A stretch of DNA of 16,109 nt from Sporomusa sp. (GTDB lineage Bacteria > Bacillota_C > Negativicutes > Sporomusales > Sporomusaceae), in NCBI GenBank assembly GCA_029256645.1, contig JAQSXM010000021.1:1-16109 (forward strand), given 5' to 3'. Every line of letters begins with the position of its first letter. Position 1 is the stretch's first letter. A model generated the notes under the pieces. The model was not told where the DNA came from, did not search any database, and saw nothing but the letters and a program-made list of their open reading frames with translations. The position numbers and the translations under genes were made by a program. Below, one piece after another: positions 6,181 through 13,513 of the stretch.

Positions 6181-6903
6181 GTGTTGTGCATAGGGGGGGT
6201 GTTTTCGGTGGATAGTATGTATCCAAAGGCAAACGATGTTGAAGCAGCCAGGATTTCACGTCGGGACTTAATTGGGCGGATTGCTATTGGGGTAGCCCAT
6301 GAAATTAGAAATCCACTGACTGTGATCAAGGGATATTTGCAGCTTCAGGAGAAAAAGTCGGCCTATTGCTCAGGTGACTCGTTAGCAATTATCTTGCAGG
6401 AATTACATAAGATTGAGACGTTTGTAACAGATATTATATCATTGGCCCGCAATAAATCGAGTCAAAAGAGTCCTGAAAACATTAGTCACATCCTTGATAA
6501 GGTTTATCCGGCTATTCAGCAGGCGGCTGCCAGGAGTGGTATTGTGACAGAACTGCTGGTAAGCGAGGATGTACCGCTGGTGAACCTAAATGCCGAAGAG
6601 ATTGAACAGCTGATCATGAACCTGGCCTACAACGGCATTGAGGCGATGCGGAAAAACGGCAGATTGACACTTGGTGCTGTCCCTGAAGCAAATGGTATAA
6701 TTTTGTATGTTCAAGATGAAGGGAGAGGCATCCCACCGGAGCAAATAGAACAAATCTTCGATCCCTTTTACACCACCAAACCAGCAAACACCGGCCTGGG
6801 ACTGGCGCTCAGCCTCAGTATTGTTGAAAGACATCAAGGCCAGATTGAGATCATATCAACGATTGGAACAGGGAGTATATTTAAAATTTGGTTTCCAGTA
6901 TAA
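6181..6903 (+). CDS. Orphan cytoplasmic sensor histidine kinase (sporulation-kinase-like)
   Basis: A 240-residue kinase made of only the transmitter region. The H-box is GVAHEIRNPLTVIKGYLQL (H40 phosphorylated). The N-box is LIMNLAYNGIEAM (147-151), then G1 DEGRGIP (179-185), F-box FDPFYTTK, and G2 NTGLGLAL (203-210). All ATP-binding boxes are intact. There is no membrane segment and no recognisable PAS or other sensor domain; the first 28 residues are too short for one. The H-box resembles the KinA/KinB-type kinases that feed Spo0F/Spo0A phosphorelays. No response regulator is adjacent. The start is uncertain: GTG at 6181 has GGAG seven bases upstream, and GTG at 6208 has AGGGGGGG eight bases upstream. 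It is divergent from an XRE regulator, with a perfect palindrome just before its start. Confidence 0.88.
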   Translation: MLCIGGVFSVDSMYPKANDVEAARISRRDLIGRIAIGVAHEIRNPLTVIKGYLQLQEKKSAYCSGDSLAIILQELHKIETFVTDIISLARNKSSQKSPENISHILDKVYPAIQQAAARSGIVTELLVSEDVPLVNLNAEEIEQLIMNLAYNGIEAMRKNGRLTLGAVPEANGIILYVQDEGRGIPPEQIEQIFDPFYTTKPANTGLGLALSLSIVERHQGQIEIISTIGTGSIFKIWFPV

Positions 6904-6945
6904 AATAAATTGCCGGGACTTGCGGGTAAGGGATACGGGCCTTTG

Positions 6946-6974
6946 TTGCTCGATCTTGTAAAATGTGGTAATAT
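6946..6974 (+). promoter_or_regulatory. Candidate promoter of the MBL-VOC operon
   Basis: TTGCTC (6946-6951) and TAATAT (6969-6974) are separated by 17 bases, about 40 bases before the proposed start codon. This implies a transcription unit separate from the kinase. Confidence 0.6.
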
Positions 6975-7012
6975 AAATTAACCAAAATACAAAGAGTTTG
7001 GACGGTGGACAG

Positions 7013-7747
7013 ATGAATTATTTAATGTCTCGCATGGTTGCCGGCGCTTATGTAATAGCTGTTGAAGACACTTACACCTGGGACGTTACATCGTACACTA
7101 ACTTATATGTATTGCAACGGAACGGGCAAATCATCTTAATTGATACAGGATTGAAGCAATATCAGCCGGCTATCGTGGCGGCCCTTGCTGAAATTGGTGT
7201 GACCCCTGATCAGGTTACCCATATTCTACTCACCCATGGGCACCATGATCATGTTGAGGGGGCCGGCCTATTTGGGCATGCCAAAAAATTTGTGCACCCT
7301 GCAGACCTGCCGTTCCTGGCAGCGCCGCTGGCGGCACAGCTTGTTGCTTATTCGCCATTGGCTGATGAATACAAGTTGTCGCCAGCTGGTATTGACGATT
7401 TGGAAATCATATTTGTCAATACACACTCGCCTGGTTCGGTTGCAATCTATGATCACATCTCCAGGGCATTGTTTGTTGGCGACTTTTTCTGTTACTTTGG
7501 CGAAGCTTTGCCGGCAGGCGAACTTGTCACTTATAGTGACTACGTCCGGCGGGGGTCTTGTCAATATGTTGCGGCGCAGGCTGCTGCCGGTGGTGCAGAC
7601 TTTAAGCAGTTTATCGCAGGGTTAGGCAGACTGCGTGGTTACCAGCCTGATTTCTTTTGCACAGGTCACGGTGTTGTTTTACGTGATGATATTCAGGATT
7701 TTATTAACCAGCTGTGGCTGAGTGGAACCCAAAACCGGCGAGGATAA
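7013..7747 (+). CDS. Metallo-beta-lactamase-fold hydrolase
   Basis: A soluble MBL-fold enzyme of about 244 residues. The dinuclear metal motif is HGHHDHVEG (H75, H77, D79, H80). The third His is in THSPGS (H138), the bridging Asp in VGDFF (D157), and the last His in TGHGVV (H219), so the full metal site is present. Substrate cannot be read from sequence; glyoxalase-II-like thioesterases and lactonases share this pattern. The ATG at 7013 follows GGTGGA closely. A TTG at 6998 has no good ribosome binding site. The VOC/glyoxalase-I-like gene starts 28 bases after the stop, so the two probably form an operon, perhaps acting in succession on an electrophile such as a methylglyoxal adduct (inference). 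Confidence 0.85.
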   Translation: MNYLMSRMVAGAYVIAVEDTYTWDVTSYTNLYVLQRNGQIILIDTGLKQYQPAIVAALAEIGVTPDQVTHILLTHGHHDHVEGAGLFGHAKKFVHPADLPFLAAPLAAQLVAYSPLADEYKLSPAGIDDLEIIFVNTHSPGSVAIYDHISRALFVGDFFCYFGEALPAGELVTYSDYVRRGSCQYVAAQAAAGGADFKQFIAGLGRLRGYQPDFFCTGHGVVLRDDIQDFINQLWLSGTQNRRG

Positions 7748-7775
7748 TACTACGTTTAAAAAGGAGAGAAAACTG

Positions 7776-8141
7776 ATGGATTTTAGATTCGCCCACAATA
7801 ATATTAACGTACTAAACCTGGAAAAAAGCATGGCCTTCTACCAGGAGGCGCTGCAGTTAAAAGAAACACGGCGTATTGAGAAACCGGGCTTTACTATTGT
7901 TTATCTGGGCGATGGCCAGACACCGCACAAATTAGAGCTTACCTGGCTCAAAGACCGGCAGGAAGCCTATAAACTCGGCGAAAACGAGTTTCATCTGGCC
8001 TTTATAACCAGTGACTTTGAGAAAGCATACCAGCTCCATAAGGAGATGGGCTGTATTTGCTATGAAAATAAGGAAATGGGCATTTACTTTATTTCCGATC
8101 CGGACGGCTATTGGCTGGAGGTTCTCCCTGAGCGATTCTAA
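7776..8141 (+). CDS. VOC-family protein, glyoxalase I-like
   Basis: A 121-residue vicinal-oxygen-chelate protein with two beta-alpha-beta-beta-beta modules. The likely metal ligands H7, E54 (KLELTW), H73 (EFHLAF) and E115 (WLEVLP) occur at the spacing of lactoylglutathione lyase. The ending DPDGYWLEVLPERF is also typical, and the length fits a short glyoxalase I. It would isomerise a thiol-methylglyoxal hemithioacetal, but the thiol used by this organism is unknown. AAGGAG lies nine bases before the ATG at 7776; a longer in-frame start at 7722 overlaps the upstream gene and lacks a comparable site. The gene is followed by a strong bidirectional terminator. Confidence 0.87.
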   Translation: MDFRFAHNNINVLNLEKSMAFYQEALQLKETRRIEKPGFTIVYLGDGQTPHKLELTWLKDRQEAYKLGENEFHLAFITSDFEKAYQLHKEMGCICYENKEMGIYFISDPDGYWLEVLPERF

Positions 8142-8184
8142 AGGATGAGATCTGTAGTAAGTTTAATCCTGTATAGAATAATAG

Positions 8185-8221
8185 AAAGCCGGAACCCTAG
8201 TTTTGATAGGGTTCCGGCTTT
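8185..8221. terminator. Bidirectional terminator between VOC and rubrerythrin genes
   Basis: AAAGCCGGAACCCTA (8185-8199) pairs perfectly over 15 bases with TAGGGTTCCGGCTTT (8207-8221) around a seven-base loop, with A/T flanks on both sides. Confidence 0.93.
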
Positions 8222-8234
8222 GCTTTAGCAGTGC

Positions 8235-8819
8235 TTAATATGCTTCGACAAATACTTCAAAGAAGCCTTTGGGGTGGATACAGGCCGGACAGAGTTCGGG
8301 TGCCTGGTCGCCTGTATGAATATAACCACAGTTGTTACATTTCCATTCAACTGAACAGTCTTTTTTGAGTACAGTCTCGTTGACAAGGTTATTGTACAAC
8401 TTTCTGTATCTGGCTTCGTGGTGCTTTTCCACTTCCGCTATTTTTCTAAAAACAACGGCGACTGCGGGGAAGCCCTCTTGATCAGCAACATCGGCAAAAT
8501 GCGGGTACAGCTCTGCCCACTCTTCATTTTCTCCGTTAGCCGCAGCCAGCAGGTTAGCCTTCGTGTCACCCCAGGCAACTGGGTAATCAGCATGGATGTT
8601 AACCATCTCACCGTTTAAGCTTTCGATAAGAAACTTATAGAACCGCTTAGCGTGTTCCTTCTCATTGTCAGCTGTTTCGGTAAACAGGTTGGAGATTTGC
8701 ACATAGCCTTCTTTTTTGGCTGTGGCAGCATAATAGGTATAACGGGTTCTGGCCTGTGATTCGCCGGCAAATGCTTTCATCAGGTTCTCGGCAGTTTTTG
8801 TACCTTGTAATGATTTCAT
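8235..8819 (-). CDS. rbr: Rubrerythrin
   Basis: A 194-residue non-haem iron peroxidase that reduces H2O2 to water in anaerobes, cytoplasmic. The N-terminal four-helix ferritin-like domain carries the expected diiron ligands E20, E53, E97, E100, E131 and H134, with H56 alongside E53. The C-terminal rubredoxin domain has CNNC (C161, C164) and CPAC (C177, C180) for one Fe(SCys)4 site. The length and order fit classical rubrerythrin. A strong AGGAG precedes the ATG at 8819. It is transcribed alone, converging on the VOC gene across a shared terminator and diverging from the metallophosphoesterase. A sequence resembling a PerR box lies about 73 bases upstream. Confidence 0.95.
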   Translation of the reverse strand: MKSLQGTKTAENLMKAFAGESQARTRYTYYAATAKKEGYVQISNLFTETADNEKEHAKRFYKFLIESLNGEMVNIHADYPVAWGDTKANLLAAANGENEEWAELYPHFADVADQEGFPAVAVVFRKIAEVEKHHEARYRKLYNNLVNETVLKKDCSVEWKCNNCGYIHTGDQAPELCPACIHPKGFFEVFVEAY

Positions 8820-8891
8820 GATAATTCTCCTCCGCTTATAAAAAAATTTACCGGATTAACAAATTGACCGGAATGTCTTTCTCCGGCAGTG

Positions 8892-8906
8892 ATTTAATAA
8901 TTACTA
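8892..8906 (-). promoter_or_regulatory. Possible PerR-like box upstream of rubrerythrin
   Basis: On the minus strand the sequence TAGTAATTATTAAAT matches 10 of the 14 fixed positions of the PerR consensus TTATAATNATTATAA. Rubrerythrin genes are PerR targets in some clostridia. AT-rich DNA gives such matches easily. Confidence 0.3.
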
Positions 8907-8966
8907 CAAAAACGGGGAAAATCCTGCACAGGCTGTTAAAAAGTTGTTTATCACTGTATTTTCACC

Positions 8967-9014
8967 TTGTATACCTGTAACAGGATCGTGCAGCAACATC
9001 CCAAAGGTATACAA
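8967..9014. promoter_or_regulatory. Inverted repeat TTGTATACC / GGTATACAA
   Basis: Perfect 9-base arms (8967-8975 and 9006-9014) are 30 bases apart, 40 bases before the metallophosphoesterase start. Each arm contains the self-complementary core GTATAC. It could be a paired operator or an RNA stem in the leader. Confidence 0.4.
8974..8984. promoter_or_regulatory. Palindrome CCTGTAACAGG, candidate operator
   Basis: Perfect 5+1+5 palindrome that directly follows a TATA stretch (8970-8973) in the rubrerythrin-metallophosphoesterase intergenic region. It matches the palindrome at 3167-3177 except for the central base. Confidence 0.4.
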
Positions 9015-9054
9015 AAACCCGGAAAGTGACTTCAAACTTAGTTAGGAGCAAACG

Positions 9055-10218
9055 ATGAGTTCTTTTTTTATCGGTATGTTAAGCCTGTTTTTCTTAGTCT
9101 ACTCGGCAGCCAGCTATTATGTTGGCCTGCGGATTCTTCAGTCGTTTTACGGGGGGCTGGAGGCCTGCACTGTATTCTATTGGGGCTGCTATGTGCTAGT
9201 GGTTATTACGCCCTTTGCTGCCAGGATCGGCAGAACGTATTTTCCGGGGGGACTGAACGACTGGATTACCGTCATCGGCAATTACTGGCTGGCGGCACTG
9301 TATTATTTAGTCCTAATCTGGTTGTTTATCGATCTTGCTCGTTTGTCAGGGCGCCTGTTTTTATCGGCGGCTGCAGTCGACAGGGTGCCGGCCGCCGGTG
9401 TCGGCATTGGCGTGATGGTAATGGTGGGCTGCCTGCTTGTCTATGGTGTTTGGAATGCCCGTAACCCCAGAGTTCACCATTATGATGTAACAATTAAGAA
9501 ACCGGTGGCCGGGCTGGCAGGCCTGCGGGCTGTTATGGTTTCAGATATTCATCTGGGCGTCATTGTCGATCAGAACCGTCTGGAGGCGCTGGTGCACCGG
9601 ATTAACGGGCTGGGACCGGATATCGTATTTTTCGCCGGGGACACCATTGATGAGGATGTCAGCCGGTTTGTCGAGCAGAAAATGCCGGAAGCGTTGAGTA
9701 AGCTGAACCCTAAGTATGGCGTTTATGCTGTCATGGGCAATCACGAGTATCTTGGCGGTAATGGTCAGCTGGCTGTTGAGTACCTGCAGCAGGCCGGGGT
9801 TCATGTCTTGCGTGATCGGTATGTGAAGATCAATGAGCAATTTTACGTAGTGGGGCGGGACGATCTCATGGCCGGCAGGATGAGCGGTAAGGGCCGGGTA
9901 TCCCTGCCTGAAATTATGCAGGGTGTGGATCAGTCGGCACCGGTTATCCTGCTGGACCACCAGCCGCAGAATCTGGCAGAGGGTCAGCAAAACGGTGTGG
10001 ATTTACAGCTCTCAGGGCATACCCACCATGGACAGTTTTTTCCTAATAGCCTGGTGACCGAGCGGATTTATGAAGTGGATTGGGGGTATTTGCGTAAAGG
10101 CACCTATCAGGCTATTGTTTCCTGTGGCTATGGCACCTGGGGGCCGCCCATCCGGATTGGCAATTATCCTGAAATTGTTGAGATCCTGATTACGTTTGAG
10201 GGACAACAATATAAGTAA
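9055..10218 (+). CDS. Membrane-anchored metallophosphoesterase (calcineurin-like)
   Basis: A 387-residue protein. Residues 1-135 hold about four hydrophobic segments (roughly 3-22, 38-55, 75-98, 112-132). The catalytic domain follows, probably on the cytoplasmic face. It shows all the metallophosphoesterase blocks: SDIHLG (D164, H166), GDTID (D196), GNHEY (N229, H230) and GHTHHGQ (H322, H324), which bind two metals. The architecture resembles YkuE/YaeI-like phosphodiesterases, some of which act on lipids such as UDP-diacylglucosamine. The true substrate is not evident. AGGAG lies six bases before the ATG. No clear terminator follows. The upstream region carries two palindromic sequences, so it may be regulated. 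Confidence 0.9.
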   Translation: MSSFFIGMLSLFFLVYSAASYYVGLRILQSFYGGLEACTVFYWGCYVLVVITPFAARIGRTYFPGGLNDWITVIGNYWLAALYYLVLIWLFIDLARLSGRLFLSAAAVDRVPAAGVGIGVMVMVGCLLVYGVWNARNPRVHHYDVTIKKPVAGLAGLRAVMVSDIHLGVIVDQNRLEALVHRINGLGPDIVFFAGDTIDEDVSRFVEQKMPEALSKLNPKYGVYAVMGNHEYLGGNGQLAVEYLQQAGVHVLRDRYVKINEQFYVVGRDDLMAGRMSGKGRVSLPEIMQGVDQSAPVILLDHQPQNLAEGQQNGVDLQLSGHTHHGQFFPNSLVTERIYEVDWGYLRKGTYQAIVSCGYGTWGPPIRIGNYPEIVEILITFEGQQYK

Positions 10219-10278
10219 GGTGTTGTTTTCAGCAGGGTACGGATAAATGAGAATAAATAAAATATTGCAAAAATAATA

Positions 10279-10306
10279 TTGTCTAAACCAAGTTTAATGT
10301 TATAAT
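10279..10306 (+). promoter_or_regulatory. Promoter of the amino-sugar cluster
   Basis: TTGTCT (10279-10284) and a perfect TATAAT (10301-10306) have a 16-base spacer, 65 bases before the GntR start. The candidate operator follows at once. Confidence 0.7.
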
Positions 10307-10314
10307 AAATTCAG

Positions 10315-10326
10315 TGGTATATACAA
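10315..10326. promoter_or_regulatory. Candidate GntR/NagR operator TGGTATATACAA
   Basis: A near-perfect palindrome (TGGTATATACCA with one change) resembling the TGGT(A/C)TAGACCA-type sites of NagR/DasR/YvoA regulators. It covers roughly +2 to +14 relative to the start predicted from the TATAAT, which is ideal for repression by the GntR protein encoded just downstream. Confidence 0.6.
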
Positions 10327-10370
10327 CATGACAACATATCGACATAATGACTTTAGTTGGAGTGACGTGC

Positions 10371-11102
10371 ATGAAAAAGATAGATAAAGATTCACCCATA
10401 CCATTATATTATCAATTGAAAGATATTATCTGTGCGATGATTGAAGATGACGAATTACAGCCTGATGACCCTATCCCCTCTGAGCGGGAGTTGTGCGAGC
10501 AGCATGACATCAGCCGAATGACCGTGAACAAGGCCATTACCAGTCTGGTAACCGAAGGGCTGCTGTACCGCGAGCAGGGCAAAGGCACGTTTGTTGCCAG
10601 GGGTAAGGAAAAACACCCGCTATCCAGTCTGCTCGGCTTTACCGAAGAGATGCAGCAGCGAGGTCTGGATGTGTTTACCAGGCAGATTTCCTTCCGCAAA
10701 AAAATGGCTACTAAATGGCTGCAGCAGGAGCTGCTATTAGACAAAGACCAGGAGGTATTTGAAATCATCCGGTTGCGCTATGTATCCGGCCAGCCGTTTG
10801 CACTCGAAACCGCCTATCTGCCGGTTTTTCTGTGCCAGGAGCTGTCTGCCGGCAGGCTTGAGGGGAAATCCCTCTATGCGGTGCTGAGCCGGGAATTCGG
10901 CCTGCAGATGAACTATGCCTATCAGACAATAGAACCCGTAGCTGTCAATGATTATGAGAGTGAGCTGCTGGAGGTTAAGCAAGGGGCTTTGGCGCTTTTG
11001 TTTTCCCGCCGGACCTATCTTAAAAACAATGTCCCGATGGAGGTTACGAAGGCCATCTACCGGGGCGACAGATACAAATTTGAAATCACCTTGCGCCGGT
11101 AG
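10371..11102 (+). CDS. nagR: GntR/HutC-family repressor with UTRA domain, NagR/YvoA-like
   Basis: A 243-residue transcription factor. Residues about 8-75 are the GntR winged helix: IPLYYQLKDII opens it, PSERELCEQHDISRMTVNKA holds the helix-turn-helix, and REQGKGTFVA the wing. Residues about 85-240 are a UTRA effector domain of the HutC subfamily, with RLRYVSGQPFALETAYLP and LLFSRRTYL blocks. Homologues bind GlcNAc-6-P or GlcN-6-P and release nag operators. It is the first gene of the amino-sugar cluster, so autoregulation is expected. The start is ATG at 10371, eight bases after GGAG. An in-frame ATG at 10347 lacks a ribosome binding site. The EIICB gene follows after 57 bases. The symbol rests on context. 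Confidence 0.85.
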   Translation: MKKIDKDSPIPLYYQLKDIICAMIEDDELQPDDPIPSERELCEQHDISRMTVNKAITSLVTEGLLYREQGKGTFVARGKEKHPLSSLLGFTEEMQQRGLDVFTRQISFRKKMATKWLQQELLLDKDQEVFEIIRLRYVSGQPFALETAYLPVFLCQELSAGRLEGKSLYAVLSREFGLQMNYAYQTIEPVAVNDYESELLEVKQGALALLFSRRTYLKNNVPMEVTKAIYRGDRYKFEITLRR

Positions 11103-11109
11103 TGGCATG

Positions 11110-11122
11110 CGGGATAATCCCG
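11110..11122. promoter_or_regulatory. Palindrome CGGGATAATCCCG between nagR and the EIICB gene
   Basis: A perfect 6+1+6 palindrome in the 57-base gap, about 22 bases before the AGGAGGT site of the PTS gene. It could be an operator, or an RNA hairpin if the loop opens to ATAAT. Confidence 0.35.
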
Positions 11123-11159
11123 TGTGACAAATAGAACTACAACAGGAGGTACATAGGTA

Positions 11160-12558
11160 ATGGAAGGTTGGTTCGGAAAACTCCAGAAGATCGGCAAGGC
11201 GCTCATGCTGCCTGTCGCCGTGCTGCCGGCAGCAGCCCTGCTGCTCAGGTTTGGTGCTGACGATGTGCTTAACATCCCGTTTGTCATGCAGGCCGGGGCT
11301 GCTGTTTTTGACAATCTGGCGCTGCTGTTTGCCATTGGTATTGCGGTCGGTATCGCCCATGACAACAATGGTGCTGCCGGCTTGGCCGGTAGTGTAGGCT
11401 ACCTTGTCCTTACTAATGGCGTAAAAGCCATTGACCCTAAACTCAATATGAGTGTACTTGCCGGTATTATTAGTGGTTTATTAGCAGGGTATCTTTATAA
11501 TCGGTTTTATAATATCAAATTACCTGAATTCCTGGGCTTCTTTGGGGGGCGCCGCTTTATCCCCATTGTGACGGCAGGTTCGGCCATTGTGCTGGCCGGT
11601 GTCTTTGGGGTTATCTGGCCCCCGCTGCAGAATATGATTCATGCCATCGGCGAGTGGATTATCGGCGCCGGCGCAGTTGGTGCGTTTATCTTCGGGGTAT
11701 GTAACCGGTTGCTGATCCCCTTTGGCCTTCATCATATTCTTAATAGCTTTATTTGGTTTGTTTTTGGCAATTATACCGATAAGGCGGGTAAAGTCGCGAC
11801 CGGTGACCTTAACCGCTTCTTTGCCGGCGACCCGACAGCTGGTAACTTTATGGCCGGTTTCTATCTGATCTTCATGTTTGCCTTGCCGGCAGTGGCGTTT
11901 GCCATTTACCGCTGTGCAAAACCTCAAAACCGCAAGAGTATCGGTGGTGCGTTGTTTTCGGTGGCGTTTACCGCTTTTTCCGACAGGGATTACCGAACCA
12001 ATTGAATTCATGTTTATGTTTCTGGCACCGATGCTGTATTTCTTCCATGCCCTTCTCACCGGTGCGGCGATGGCTGTTTGCTATTCCTTTGGTATTTTAC
12101 ACGGCTTCGGTTTTTCAGCCGGGTTAATTGACTATCTGCTTAACTGGAAACTGGCGACAAATCCGGTTATGATTATTCCTGTGGGTTTGGTGTTTGCCGG
12201 CATTTATTACAGTGTTTTTTCCTGGGCCATCAAAAAGTATGATATCCTGACACCAGGACGGTATGATGAGAGCGAAGAGGCTGTTTTGCAAAATGCTGAA
12301 CTTGGCACATTGCCGGCAGCGCTGCTTGCCAAACTGGGAGGCAGTGCCAATGTCGAAAGCCTGGATTCCTGCATCACCCGTTTGCGGATGACAGTAAAAA
12401 ATGCCGATATCATTCAGGAAAGCGAGCTTAAAGCTTTGGGCATCAGCGGCATGATTCGCAAAGGCAACAATCTGCAGGTTATTGTTGGCACCAAAGCCGA
12501 GCTCATTGCTGACGAAATCAAGAAACTACTTGCAGCAAATAAGAATATCAATATGTAA
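11160..12558 (+). pseudogene. nagE: PTS EIICB, N-acetylglucosamine type, with a one-base frameshift
   Basis: Taken together the two frames encode a complete EIICB of about 465 residues. It would import an amino sugar and phosphorylate it on entry. The first frame (11160-12005) covers most of the EIIC domain: FLGFFGGRRFIPIV, GLHHILNSFIWFVFG and GDLNRFFAGDPTAGNFM are typical of NagE. The second frame takes over in a T5 run (11975-11979) with the highly conserved TGITEPIEF, the last membrane segments and a full EIIB domain whose phospho-cysteine is in SLDSCITRLR (codon 12370-12372). Removing one T from the run restores a continuous protein. The EIIA domain is absent here and is encoded separately at 15375. 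AGGAGGT precedes ATG at 11160. It may be a true mutation, a sequencing error or a slippage-controlled gene. Specificity for GlcNAc rests on motifs and neighbours. Confidence 0.88.
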
Positions 12559-12598
12559 TTGAAAATTCGGGGGCTGACCGGCTCCCCTTTTTTCAATT
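12557..12598. terminator. Hairpin terminator or attenuator between the EIICB gene and murQ
   Basis: Outer arms AATTGAAAA (12557-12565) and TTTTCAATT (12590-12598) pair perfectly around an inner GGGG/CCCC stem (12568-12586) followed by six T residues. It starts in the EIICB stop codon and lies 21 bases before murQ. No promoter with a proper -35 is visible after it, so murQ expression may depend on read-through. Confidence 0.8.
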
Positions 12599-12619
12599 GC
12601 CTGGGGGAATACAGGTATA

Positions 12620-13513
12620 ATGCGGCAGTCGATTCCAGCGATAAAAGAGATAGACGAGATGTCTACACTAGAACTGATAGAATTGTTTAACAGTGAGGAT
12701 AAAAAGGTTGCCGCCGCAGTGGCAGCCAGTCTTGGCTCTATTGTCAAGGCCGTTGATGCGGTTAGTGAAGTGCTTGCTGCCGGCGGCCGGATGATCTACA
12801 TCGGCTCAGGTACTGCCGGCAAGATTGGTATCATGGACGCGTCCGAATGTCCGCCGACTTTTGGTGTGGCTGATGATTTAATATCAGCCGTCATCTCCGG
12901 GGGGGCACAGGCTGTTGCCGGTTGGTGTGAGGACACCGAAGATGATGAAAGCCTGGCGGTGCAGGATATCACGGCTAAAGGGGTAACCGTGCAGGATATT
13001 GTAGTTGGTATTAGCGCCAGCGGCAATACCCCTTATGTATTAGCAGCAGTGCAATTTGCCAGAGCGCAGGGGGCCCGGACAATTGGCGTCATCTGTTCCC
13101 CGGCAGGGAAGCTCGCCGCTGCAGTTGATATACCCATTCTGGTAGATGTTGGACCTGAAGTTATCCTGGGCTCGACAAGGCTTAAAGCCGGTACCGCGCA
13201 GAAGATGGTGATTAATATGCTGTCATCATGTGCCATGATTAAGCTGGGTAAAACCTATGGCAGCCTAATGGTAAATGTCAGGCCAATCAACGCCAAGTTA
13301 AAACAGCGGGTGCTGGACATTATCCAGGCGGCTGCAGGGTGTGGTGCCGAGTCGGCGCGGCAGGCGCTGGCGCAAACAGGCGGGAATACAAAAGCAGCTA
13401 TCCTGATGCTGCTGACCGGACTGGAGCCTGCAGCGGCAATAAGGTTGTTGGAGAAAAACAACGGTTACTTAAAAATAGCGATAAAGGACGATCAGCTTGA
13501 AAGCTATTTATAA
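12620..13513 (+). CDS. murQ: N-acetylmuramic acid 6-phosphate etherase
   Basis: A 297-residue SIS-fold enzyme that cleaves the lactyl ether of MurNAc-6-P to give GlcNAc-6-P and D-lactate, in cytoplasmic cell-wall recycling. The signature DASECPPTFG holds one catalytic glutamate (E76). TEDDE aligns with the second (E107, the EGAED block of E. coli MurQ). VVGISASGNTPYV and GSTRLKAGTAQKMVINMLS are typical. A C-terminal UBA-like helical segment begins at about 238. Two departures are visible: the phosphate-loop motif reads GSGTAGKIG instead of the usual GTSGR form, and the N-terminal TE..N segment normally before the first helix is missing. The start at ATG 12620 has only a modest AGG site, and no earlier in-frame start exists. 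nagA overlaps its last 17 bases. Confidence 0.9.
   Translation: MRQSIPAIKEIDEMSTLELIELFNSEDKKVAAAVAASLGSIVKAVDAVSEVLAAGGRMIYIGSGTAGKIGIMDASECPPTFGVADDLISAVISGGAQAVAGWCEDTEDDESLAVQDITAKGVTVQDIVVGISASGNTPYVLAAVQFARAQGARTIGVICSPAGKLAAAVDIPILVDVGPEVILGSTRLKAGTAQKMVINMLSSCAMIKLGKTYGSLMVNVRPINAKLKQRVLDIIQAAAGCGAESARQALAQTGGNTKAAILMLLTGLEPAAAIRLLEKNNGYLKIAIKDDQLESYL

Noticed and set aside
6181..6207. A signal peptide or sensor segment at the start of the histidine kinase
   Set aside because: The first residues are too short and not hydrophobic enough, and an alternative start at 6208 with a good site would remove them.
8840..8865. TTGTTA/TATAAG as a promoter of rubrerythrin on the minus strand
   Set aside because: The predicted start of transcription would fall within the ribosome binding site, leaving no leader.
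10261..10281. Direct repeat AATATTG (10261-10267 and 10275-10281) upstream of nagR
   Set aside because: The sequence is very AT-rich, so a seven-base repeat is not significant, and it lies upstream of the better-supported promoter.
10737..11360. A 207-codon minus-strand open frame opposite nagR and the EIICB start
   Set aside because: It lies antisense to two well-supported genes, has no recognisable domain and has biased composition typical of a shadow frame.
11520..12059. A 179-codon minus-strand open frame opposite the EIICB gene
   Set aside because: It is a shadow frame rich in Lys, Arg and Asn; the plus strand carries clear PTS motifs over the same bases.
12616..12621. TATAAT just before murQ as a promoter -10
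   Set aside because: It overlaps the murQ ATG, and the only possible -35 sequences are 13 or 18-19 bases away and weak.
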